Assembly (NCBI GenBank): GCA_910584945.1
Contig: CAJUDY010000057.1
Span: forward strand, 1 to 17,348
Length of the DNA stretch: 17,348 bases
Source of the DNA: an uncultured Lachnospiraceae bacterium
GTDB taxonomy: Bacteria; Bacillota; Clostridia; Lachnospirales; Lachnospiraceae
Direction: 5' to 3'
This document shows positions 6,770 through 13,824 of the stretch, piece after piece. The translations under genes were made by a program, and so were the position numbers. Below the pieces are notes generated by a model. It ran no database searches. It was not told the DNA's origin and was given only the letters and a program-made list of their open reading frames with translations. Position 1 is the stretch's first letter; each line of letters starts with the position of its first letter.

Positions 6770-6814
6770 AAGGATAATTTAGGATTATCGGTGAGATAAT
6801 TGATAATTATCCTT
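6770..6814 (+). repeat. Left recombination site: 27-bp inverted repeat arm with internal half-sites
   Basis: Bases 6770-6796 match the reverse complement of 11963-11989 exactly over 27 bases. Inside the left site, ATTATC (6784-6789), the five-base GGTGA, then GATAAT (6795-6800) make two inverted half-sites around a short spacer, the usual core of a tyrosine-recombinase site. Outer inverted elements AAGGATAATT (6770-6779) and AATTATCCTT (6805-6814) frame it symmetrically. Assignment of core and arm sites is inference. Confidence 0.82.
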
Positions 6815-6845
6815 CATTTCTAAAGTATTAATTAAGGAGACCCTT

Positions 6846-7307
6846 ATGGAATTACAGTTATTTCTTATATGGCATAACGCAATAGAATATTATCCATATA
6901 TAATTCAGAAATTGTCGTCTTCCTTTATTATTAGAGGGGTATATGAAACTGTATGGAATCGGACAAAAACACTATATAAAATGATCGAATTGTACCAATT
7001 TACTTTTGATCAAGCCAAAATAAAACTTTCCGAATGCGGATATGGTAAAGTTATAATTATCTTAGTAGAAGATACAGCGCCAATTCCAAAACTATATATT
7101 ACTAAATATGGAATCATCCCTGTTAGCAAACGGGCACAAGAAGTAAAAGCAGATATTAGAAATTTTTTAGGTAACAAAAACTTAATTCATGGAACAATGA
7201 TTGATTTCGAATTGCAAAATGACATCTTAATTTGTTTAAATTATACAGAAGAGGAATTTTTAAGAAAAAATAAAATAGAATGGGATGGAGAAATATGCGA
7301 TATATAA
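6846..7307 (+). CDS. Small protein partnered with a glycosyltransferase, function unknown
   Basis: A 153-residue cytosolic protein, with AAGGAG at 6834-6839 before the ATG. It starts MELQLFLIWHNA, has a central KVIIILVEDTAPIPKLYITKYG strand region, and ends with LIHGTMIDFELQNDILICLN and EEEFLRKN. This layout recalls a domain seen next to, or fused with, glycan and teichoic-acid biosynthesis enzymes, where a similar IHAT/IHGT...E...D..L stretch occurs; I cannot name the family with confidence. The stop overlaps the start of the glycosyltransferase gene by 13 bases, so the two are coupled and probably act together. It is the first gene after the switch promoter in the orientation shown. Very AT-rich, unlike the flanks. 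Confidence 0.6.
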   Translation: MELQLFLIWHNAIEYYPYIIQKLSSSFIIRGVYETVWNRTKTLYKMIELYQFTFDQAKIKLSECGYGKVIIILVEDTAPIPKLYITKYGIIPVSKRAQEVKADIRNFLGNKNLIHGTMIDFELQNDILICLNYTEEEFLRKNKIEWDGEICDI

Positions 7308-8443
7308 ATAACAATTTATCCGATTATAAGCAGAGTATTATTATACCCTATCATAAAAATAAAGAATTACTTTATTACGTTTTGAAATTACTACTTAATA
7401 CAATACCAGATAATGTAGAAGTTATAATTATTGCAAACAATACAGATAAAAGCCAAATTCAAATAGAGTATCCTTCATCCCAGGTTACTATACATAAAAT
7501 TGCAAACTCAATGCTATATTCAGAGGCTATGAATCTGGGGGTTTCTTATGCTTCCGGTGATATCATTACAATGTTTGATCAAGATGTTTTTTGTTTTGGC
7601 ACCTGGTATCAAATATTACTCAACAAACTACTCAGTTCAAATAAAATTGGTGCAGTAAGCCCTAAGTTAATTAATCCAACAAATAATAGAATCATTGATT
7701 TTGGAATTGCATATTCGCCTCAAAACATTTTACATCCAATGAGAGGATTACCATTTAATCATCCTATTGCATTGTCAGATAGAAAAGTAATGTCAGCATG
7801 TGGAGCTGTCATGATGACATACAAAGATCTCTACGAAAAAGTAGGTGGAATGGATAAAACGATGCCGTATATCTGTTGCGATTGTGATTATGGAATACAA
7901 ATTATGAAAAAAGGCTATGAAACATGGGTGGTTGCAGATTCATTTATATATCATAAAGGAAGTAGTTCAACTAATAATATTAAAAACACAGAGTACAGTT
8001 ACCTACGTGGAGATTCAAAAGCCATGTTTTTTGCTAAAGATTATAACTTTTTGGAATATGATATAAAAGACTTTATATCATATTCAGGAGGTGAATTTAA
8101 GAAAACACATAAATTAGAAAAGAGATATTATTTATATAATCTCTCTAGTTTAAATGATTCGGATTTTTTTGTGAAAAATATTCAAAAAGTTTTAGGCATA
8201 GTTTTCTATGATATTTATGTAATTAATATAGGAAATAGAAATCCCACACAATTACAAATATATGAATTCCTGCCTATGTCGCATTTAGATATAAGAGAGC
8301 CCTTTATATATTTTGTTGATTCATTTACTTCATTAGGAAACAATGCTATATGGTGGAATTTACGAAAGTGTAAAAATGATATTATAATAGATGTAAATGG
8401 AAATTTTCTTACTCAAAAGGAAATTCAGGATTTGGTCTTATAA
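7295..8443 (+). CDS. Family 2 glycosyltransferase
   Basis: The start chosen is the ATG at 7295 (MRYINNN) behind GGAG at 7287-7290; an ATG at 7280 in the same frame lies before that RBS. The 382-residue product has the GT-A fold pattern: SIIIPYHKNKELLYYVLKLL (14-33), VEVIIIANNT, a SEAMNLGVSYASGDIITMFDQDVF block whose D95-Q96-D97 is the DXD metal and nucleotide-sugar site, then GAVSPKL, SACGAVMMTYKDLYEKVGGMDKT and a CDCDYGIQIMKKGYE acceptor/catalytic region. No membrane segment is visible, so it works in the cytosol, probably on a surface glycan or on a protein. Sugar and acceptor are unknown. Its stop codon lies within the stem of the hairpin that separates it from the convergent nuclease-NTPase gene. 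Confidence 0.85.
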   Translation: MRYINNNLSDYKQSIIIPYHKNKELLYYVLKLLLNTIPDNVEVIIIANNTDKSQIQIEYPSSQVTIHKIANSMLYSEAMNLGVSYASGDIITMFDQDVFCFGTWYQILLNKLLSSNKIGAVSPKLINPTNNRIIDFGIAYSPQNILHPMRGLPFNHPIALSDRKVMSACGAVMMTYKDLYEKVGGMDKTMPYICCDCDYGIQIMKKGYETWVVADSFIYHKGSSSTNNIKNTEYSYLRGDSKAMFFAKDYNFLEYDIKDFISYSGGEFKKTHKLEKRYYLYNLSSLNDSDFFVKNIQKVLGIVFYDIYVINIGNRNPTQLQIYEFLPMSHLDIREPFIYFVDSFTSLGNNAIWWNLRKCKNDIIIDVNGNFLTQKEIQDLVL

Positions 8444-8465
8444 AGGGGGGGGGCCCCTTTATAAG
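8437..8465. terminator. Perfect 12-bp hairpin between the two convergent operons
   Basis: CTTATAAAGGGG (8437-8448) and CCCCTTTATAAG (8454-8465) are exact complements around a loop of five Gs, within a run of nine Gs. The structure is the same read from either strand and fills the 23-base gap between the two stop codons. There is no T run, so an ordinary intrinsic terminator is not proven, but a symmetric block to transcription from both sides is plausible. Confidence 0.55.
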
Positions 8466-8466
8466 A

Positions 8467-11400
8467 TTAATAGACAAAACCTTCTTTTTTATTTTGGCTA
8501 GTCAAATTAGAAATACTCTCAAATGAATCTAAATAATTTACCAACTCTTTATCAGACAAATTTTCTAATTTGTGGATTTCTTGTATAAGTTCCTCCGAAA
8601 GACTATGATAATTTATACTATAATTTGTGCATCTCATTTTCAGTAATCCAATTTTATAACTGCAATCATCTAAAATTATTTTTTTGATATGTTTATAATG
8701 ATAGTGCTTTTTAGATAACTCATGCAATGCATTTGCATAATAACCTAGCATTTCTTGATACTTTTCGTTTGTAAAGGCAAGCTTTGCGTATAAAAAATGT
8801 ACAGTATATGGTTTCTCATTATTTTTTAGTATATAATACTTTCCGGCCATATCAATAAAATGGCGTATTTCATCTATATTGATATTCTTTGAGAGTAATC
8901 CATATATTGCCTTAAGACAATATAAACTTGCATTAAAAAATAATGTTTGCTGATTAAATTGTCCAGTTTCAACATAATCGAAAGCTTGTTCTAAATAATA
9001 TTCAATATCATCATATTTATTGCAGATTAAATCTACCTGAATTTTCTTTTTTAACGAATTTAATGTTAAATATTCTAAAGTATCACAATTTCTTTCGAAT
9101 AGCGCAAATCCTTGAGACCAGCATTCAATTAACCGCTCCTTTTTTTCAGGTTCATATAAATAATAATTTCCTTCATCATATAAGTTTTCAATAAATAGTC
9201 CCTTTAAATTTTTTTGAACGCATATATCCATAGATCTTTTTAAATATGTATGTACTTCCTTTTCAGCCTTTTTATTTTTATAGTATACGTAAATTCTATT
9301 GTAGAGACGAGCAATTAATTCATAATTTCCATCATAATCCTGAGACAAATACCTAATTCGCTGTTTATAAATTGTTATTGCTTTACTAATGTTGCCCTGA
9401 AGAAGATTTTCAGAATACTCATAAACAAAATTCTGGTATCCTTTTGATTTTTCTCTTTTGCATATATCCATTTCTTCAATTTCGTTATAAATCGATTCAA
9501 AAAGTAATTTAGAATAATTAATCCCCAATTTATTTTTTGCATCTAGGCATATTTCTCTTGAACACTCCATATATTCCTCAAAATTTTTAGCATATCGTCT
9601 ATTAAGAGATAAATAAGAAACCACTTGGGAATAAAAATATTTTTTTAGATTATATGGTATCTGATCTGATAAATAACACCAAGATTCTAAGATATATCTT
9701 AATATTTGAGAAACATTATCTTTTTGTTTTAATCGAATTAAAATTTTTTGCCAAAAACAAAAACTTATCTTATCTGTCGTCTCAGATTCGATAATGTAAT
9801 TAAGGAATATTTCTTCTAAAGCATAGTTATCTATAAAAAACTGTTCATATAAGTCATGACTAAATTGAAATACTCTTAAATTGTTTAATTCAATAAATCC
9901 ATATTGTAATAATTGTTGCAATATATTTAACTCTAAGCAAAGGTTAATCATATGTTCTTTCGTTATATAGCCCAAAAAATGAATTGCTGAAATTACCAAT
10001 ACCACCGAATTTTCTGACAAATTTTCATTAGTCAAGAAAAGCTGAAAACGCATCCGAAAAATTTTCGAAAATGACACAGGCATACTGTCAACTATATCAT
10101 AAAAATCTTTGAGATTATTGATTATAAAATAATTATTTTCGATATCCAATATTTTTTTATTTAAAAGATATTCAACAATATTTTCGATATGTTTAGGAAC
10201 ATAATCTGCTTTCTTTACAATTATTTCCAAATATATATCACTACGTTCGTCTTCCGTTTGAATTAATTGTTTTAAATAACCTAATGCTAAATCATTTCGC
10301 TTCATTCCCGCCACTTCATGTACAAATATATTTATATACGATTGATTTGATATTTCAGTAATTAAAAGCTGTAATTTTTTTATCGGAGGGCTACAATAAT
10401 AATCAGTATTACACGAAAGTACAAGTACAAATTTTGTATTCCGTTGATAAGATTTAGCATACACACACAAGTCATACAGGAAATCCACAAAAAAGAATTC
10501 GGCAAACTGAATGTTATCTATGATAATTACATTTTTTTGAGCAAGTATTTTTTCGAATATTAGATATTTATATCTTGCCAATTTATATAAAAAATCAGAA
10601 ATGTCTTCATCTATAGCACTTTGTAAAAGATTAATAATCTCTAACTGATCGGATCCCCACAGACTATCTTCTGCTTGATATGTTTTCAAAGATTCAATAA
10701 CCAATTCAGGGGTAAGATTATATATAAAATAAATAATCTCACGAAGCATATATAAAGAGTCTTTTGCTAATGCATCTATTGTAAAATTTAAAACATTATA
10801 ATGGTTACGAACATAGATACTTAAAGCTTCCTGAAGCATCCTGCTTTTTCCAACACCACTTTTCCCATAAAAATAAGCTAATGACATTTTGCTTTTATTT
10901 ATTGTATTGTCGTTTATGCTTTGTAAAGCTTGGACATAACAAGAACCTATTAATGGTACTCTAAATAAATAATCACATGTTACATTTTTAAAATGAACTA
11001 CTTTAAATGGAATTTTAGAAGTGAAATAATTTAATTTAACTGAAGGAAGTGAAAGTTCTTTCTTAAAGCGAACTGGTTTAAAATACAGTTTACAAAATTT
11101 CGCCTCCCCTGGATTTAAAGCAATTTGTTTATTCCAGTTATACTGTTCCTTCACATTGACAGATGAGTCAACAACTTCCATATATTCTAAATCATTGCAG
11201 TTATCAAATGAGAGTTTTACATTAATTTTCTCTATATAGTTGTTATTGGCAATTCCAATTCCAATAAACATTAATTCATTTAATTTTATATTAAATGTAG
11301 ATGATGCGAACTCTTCTTCGTTGTTATAGTATATTCCTGGCATGCTGCATGAAAAAACATATGGTTCAACTAATAAAGGAGTCTGCGGAGTTCCTTTATA

Positions 11401-11874
11401 TGATCGAAAGAATTTAGGAAACAGTTTTGTACGGAAACGAAAGAGTAGCCTTTCCAGATTCTCATCATCATAATAATAAATTTTCTTTTCGCGTTTGTTA
11501 GCATAATATAAAAGCTTTTTCTTTGTATTATAATTAATAGCAGAATAGCTAAAAACTAATATTTCTTGAATATCATTAATTTCAGCCATAACAAGGGTAG
11601 GAGCAATAACCTTCAATGAAACTTTATCCCTATAATTTTTGCACTCCGCCCAAATATATGACCCATCTGATTTTTTGCCCAGAAAATCCTTGCTTCCATC
11701 ATGTGTCATTTTTGTTTTTTTCCAGTGAACGCATTGGTTTTGGTATAATAATTTTAACAATTCTCCTATAAGCTTTTCAAATTCAATTCCATCATGTACA
11801 ACCTTTCTCTTTCCATCTTTTGTTTTTATTTCCTTTATAAAATTTCCCCAATATTCTTCAGTTAAATAGTGCAT
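8467..11874 (-). CDS. Nuclease-STAND NTPase protein, Avs-like antiphage candidate
   Basis: A 1135-residue protein, with GAGGAG just before the ATG. Residues 30-145 form a PD-(D/E)XK (Mrr-like) nuclease domain: FEKLIGELL, the acidic stretch DGSKDF (D59-D63), then WAECKNY with E77 and K79. Residues about 165-300 are predicted beta-rich with no catalytic motif seen. A P-loop NTPase follows: Walker A GKSGVGKS at 337-344 and Walker B VIIIDN at 449-454. From about 560 to the end it is helical and Tyr/Leu-rich, in the manner of TPR-like sensor repeats. Nuclease, STAND NTPase, repeats in that order is the plan of Avs proteins, which sense phage proteins and then cut DNA. No family was confirmed and the trigger is unknown. 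Very AT-rich; the gene lies inside the invertible segment, opposite to the fixed promoter as drawn. Confidence 0.78.
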   Translation of the reverse strand: MHYLTEEYWGNFIKEIKTKDGKRKVVHDGIEFEKLIGELLKLLYQNQCVHWKKTKMTHDGSKDFLGKKSDGSYIWAECKNYRDKVSLKVIAPTLVMAEINDIQEILVFSYSAINYNTKKKLLYYANKREKKIYYYDDENLERLLFRFRTKLFPKFFRSYKGTPQTPLLVEPYVFSCSMPGIYYNNEEEFASSTFNIKLNELMFIGIGIANNNYIEKINVKLSFDNCNDLEYMEVVDSSVNVKEQYNWNKQIALNPGEAKFCKLYFKPVRFKKELSLPSVKLNYFTSKIPFKVVHFKNVTCDYLFRVPLIGSCYVQALQSINDNTINKSKMSLAYFYGKSGVGKSRMLQEALSIYVRNHYNVLNFTIDALAKDSLYMLREIIYFIYNLTPELVIESLKTYQAEDSLWGSDQLEIINLLQSAIDEDISDFLYKLARYKYLIFEKILAQKNVIIIDNIQFAEFFFVDFLYDLCVYAKSYQRNTKFVLVLSCNTDYYCSPPIKKLQLLITEISNQSYINIFVHEVAGMKRNDLALGYLKQLIQTEDERSDIYLEIIVKKADYVPKHIENIVEYLLNKKILDIENNYFIINNLKDFYDIVDSMPVSFSKIFRMRFQLFLTNENLSENSVVLVISAIHFLGYITKEHMINLCLELNILQQLLQYGFIELNNLRVFQFSHDLYEQFFIDNYALEEIFLNYIIESETTDKISFCFWQKILIRLKQKDNVSQILRYILESWCYLSDQIPYNLKKYFYSQVVSYLSLNRRYAKNFEEYMECSREICLDAKNKLGINYSKLLFESIYNEIEEMDICKREKSKGYQNFVYEYSENLLQGNISKAITIYKQRIRYLSQDYDGNYELIARLYNRIYVYYKNKKAEKEVHTYLKRSMDICVQKNLKGLFIENLYDEGNYYLYEPEKKERLIECWSQGFALFERNCDTLEYLTLNSLKKKIQVDLICNKYDDIEYYLEQAFDYVETGQFNQQTLFFNASLYCLKAIYGLLSKNINIDEIRHFIDMAGKYYILKNNEKPYTVHFLYAKLAFTNEKYQEMLGYYANALHELSKKHYHYKHIKKIILDDCSYKIGLLKMRCTNYSINYHSLSEELIQEIHKLENLSDKELVNYLDSFESISNLTSQNKKEGFVY

Positions 11875-11897
11875 CTGTACTCCTCAATTATTTTACG

Positions 11898-11989
11898 AAG
11901 GATAACGATAGATTATTGATAAGTCTTCCATCACAAAAACCAATGGATAACTCCGAACTATCTCTCACCGATAATCCTAAATTATCCTT
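11898..11989 (-). repeat. Right recombination site: 27-bp inverted repeat arm plus accessory copies
   Basis: Bases 11963-11989, read on the minus strand, equal 6770-6796. Read inward the site continues with GATAGT, a weaker half-site, and TTATCC. Two further AAGGATAAC/ATGGATAAC elements in + orientation lie at about 11898-11906 and 11943-11951, so the right site spans some 92 bases bounded by AAGGATAA and TTATCCTT. The integrase stop codon (11982-11984) is inside the repeat. Confidence 0.82.
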
Positions 11990-12908
11990 CATTCACCTCC
12001 ATAAAATTCCGTGGATGTTTATTAACCAGAATATCTTTCTGCTTCACATTCGACACATGTGTATAAATTTCTGTCGTGCTGATGGAGCTATGGCCCAGCA
12101 TTCTCTGGATATATCGGATATCCACATCCTGTTCCAAAAGCAGGGTTGCGAAGGAATGCCGGAACATATGAGGGGTCAGGTGCTGTTCGATTCCGGCAAG
12201 TTTGGCATAGTGCGTGATCATATAGCGAACAGACTGATCTGACAATTTCTTATGCAGTCGATTCACAAAGAAATATCCGCAGGTATCAATATCAGACTTA
12301 AACGTTTTATGGTACAGAGAAAGGGCCGAGAGAACTTCCGGGTTGCCAATCTGCAGGATTCTCTCTTTGGCTCCTTTGCCATAGATCAGGAGATTGTTGC
12401 TGACAAAATCGATATCTGATGGGCGCAGAGAGCATAATTCAGATATGCGTATACCAGTCGCAAATAAAAGTTCGATCACAGCGATATCCCGAATGCAGCA
12501 GCGAAGTTGATATTCTGAGACGGCCTGTTCTTTTTGCCGGTATATGGTAGAGAGAAATGTTTGTATAATGTGAAAAGGTATCGTTTTAGGCAAAAGCTTT
12601 GCCTCTCGAAAGCGGATATCCAGTCTGGTAAACGGATTTTCGGACAGAATTTCTTTATATTCCATATGATGAAAAAATGCCTTGAGGCTTGCGATCTTTC
12701 GTTTGACGGTCTTGGGCTTATACTGCTTATGTAAATGGGTGATGTATTGATCAAGATTATCTTTGGAGTAGAATTCGGAGATATTTTGAAGATAATCCAT
12801 ATACTGCTTCAGATCAATCCGATAAGCTTTCAGTGTTTTACGGTCAAGCCGTTTTCGGTATTCACAATATTCGATATATTCCGCGACATAATCATTTAAA
12901 GTATTCAT
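11982..12908 (-). CDS. Tyrosine recombinase (site-specific integrase/invertase)
   Basis: A 308-residue XerC/D-sized enzyme. An N-terminal SAM-like core-binding domain (about 1-90) precedes the catalytic domain with every expected residue: R154 in TGIRISELC, K178 in GKGAKER, H247 and R250 in HMFRHSF, H273 in LGHSS and the nucleophile Y282 in EIYTHVS. It would cut and rejoin DNA through a 3'-phosphotyrosine link. Its stop codon lies within the right 27-bp repeat, and the identity of the two repeats means inversion leaves its coding sequence unchanged. GC content is nearer to the flanks than to the AT-rich segment. It has its own likely promoter, and no clear terminator separates it from the nuclease-NTPase gene 107 bases downstream, so read-through is possible. 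Confidence 0.9.
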   Translation of the reverse strand: MNTLNDYVAEYIEYCEYRKRLDRKTLKAYRIDLKQYMDYLQNISEFYSKDNLDQYITHLHKQYKPKTVKRKIASLKAFFHHMEYKEILSENPFTRLDIRFREAKLLPKTIPFHIIQTFLSTIYRQKEQAVSEYQLRCCIRDIAVIELLFATGIRISELCSLRPSDIDFVSNNLLIYGKGAKERILQIGNPEVLSALSLYHKTFKSDIDTCGYFFVNRLHKKLSDQSVRYMITHYAKLAGIEQHLTPHMFRHSFATLLLEQDVDIRYIQRMLGHSSISTTEIYTHVSNVKQKDILVNKHPRNFMEVNEG

Positions 12909-12967
12909 AGACAGACACGCTCCTGGTTTTTAGACCATTATGAATGTCTGCCTCTAAAATGTCTATG
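12906..12967 (-). promoter_or_regulatory. Promoter region of the recombinase with nested inverted repeats
   Basis: On the minus strand TAGACA (12965-12960), 17 bases, and CATAAT (12942-12937) form a moderate promoter, and AGGAG precedes the ATG by about 11 bases. CATAGACA at 12906-12913 and TGTCTATG at 12960-12967 are perfect inverted repeats; a second pair, CAGACA (12912-12917) and TGTCTG (12945-12950), is nested inside. One arm overlaps the -35 box and the other the start codon, so a bound dimer or loop could control recombinase synthesis. Confidence 0.5.
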
Positions 12968-12968
12968 A

Positions 12969-13049
12969 TTCTTGAAATTGGGAGAATAAATTTGAGAAAA
13001 TACTGATGCACGATCACAGTTTCACCGACGTACATCATAGGAGAACGCC
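12969..13049. repeat. Degenerate copy of the YoaP/esterase gene-end junction
   Basis: This stretch resembles 13763-13868, the 3' ends of the acetyltransferase and esterase genes. Shared pieces include TTGAGAA.ATACTGA (compare 12992 with 13789), GTCACAG/ATCACAG, CACCG.CGTA and ATCATAG, with an 8- to 12-base gap where the stop codons should be. It suggests the GC-rich neighbourhood was duplicated or recombined before decaying. It makes no product. Confidence 0.55.
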
Positions 13050-13064
13050 TCGAGGAGAAGAGTC

Positions 13065-13817
13065 GTGGAACTTATCAAATTGACACACGAAAACCTTGAT
13101 GAGGAGCATATCTGCTGAGCCATATCCAACAACAAGGATATACAGGTGATGTCCAAAAAGGACTGGCTGAACGACAGGCTGGATGAGGGGCTTGTGTTCT
13201 TAAAGGGGAATGTCCGGGGGAAATGCTTTATCGAATACATCCCTGCGGAATACGCTTGGGCGCCCATAGAGGCGGAGGGGTATATGTACATCGATTGTCT
13301 GTGGGTATCCGGGCAGTTCAAAGGGCATGGATATTCCAATCTCCTGATGCGCGCGTGTATTGAAGATAGCAAAGAAAAGGGGAAAAAGGGACTTGTGCTC
13401 CTGTCCTCTAAAAAGAAAATGGGATTTCTCTCTGATCCCAAATATATGGGATACAAGGGATTTCAGACGGCCGATACAGCAGAGCCTTACTTTGAACTTC
13501 TGTATCTGCCTTTTGAGGAAGGCAGCGGGCGTCCCTGCTTCCGGGACGCCGTGCGCGGGCATAAAGATTTGCCGAAAGGATTTGTGCTGTACTATACCAG
13601 CCAATGTCCGTTTACGGCGAAGTATGTGCCGATATTGGAAGAAATGGCCAAGGCTCGGAAGATTGCTTTCCGATCAGTCCATATAAGGACCAGAGAGGAT
13701 GCACAGAATGCACCCTCGCCCTTTAACACATTTTCTCTCTTTTATAACGGTCAGTTTGTGACCCATGAAATTTTGTCGGAGAAGAAATTTGAGAAGATAC
13801 TGACGCGCCTTTCATAG
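13065..13817 (+). pseudogene. yoaP: YoaP-like GNAT acetyltransferase/thioredoxin-like protein with in-frame TGA at codon 18
   Basis: AGGAG at 13053-13057 is seven bases before a GTG at 13065 that opens VELIKLTHENLDEEHIC. Codon 18 is TGA (13116-13118), and the frame goes on AISNNKDIQVMSKKDW and then, intact, to 13817. As I recall it, the YoaP family has two adjacent Cys here (EHICCAI), so TGA stands where the second Cys belongs. Downstream lie the GNAT domain (FIEYIPAEYAWAPI, then WVSGQFKGHGYSNLLM with the acetyl-CoA loop) and a C-terminal thioredoxin-like part with YYTSQCPFT. The likely role is acetylation tied to thiol or metal/antibiotic stress; this is not established. A shorter product could start at the GTG 13146 behind AAGGA. 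Nonsense mutation is the simplest reading; selenocysteine is a long shot. Confidence 0.72.
13122..13141 (+). promoter_or_regulatory. Six-pair hairpin just after the in-frame TGA
   Basis: ATATCC (13122-13127) pairs perfectly with GGATAT (13136-13141) around the loop AACAACAA, three bases after the TGA. This is roughly where a bacterial SECIS element would lie, but the loop lacks the G required in its first two positions by the published bacterial consensus, and the stem is short. It may be coincidence. Confidence 0.3.
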
Positions 13818-13824
13818 GCGCCGG

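Noticed and set aside
8445..8453. G9 tract as a phase-variable coding repeat
   Set aside because: Both flanking genes reach their stop codons before the tract, so length changes would not alter either protein.
6770..11989. Excisable integrative element or integron-like cassette
   Set aside because: The repeats are inverted, so a tyrosine recombinase would invert, not excise, the segment. The weak direct AAGGATAA copy at 11898 matches the left arm over only about eight bases.
11916..12242. Plus-strand open frame of 108 codons across the right repeat
   Set aside because: It is antisense to the recombinase catalytic domain and has no RBS or family pattern.
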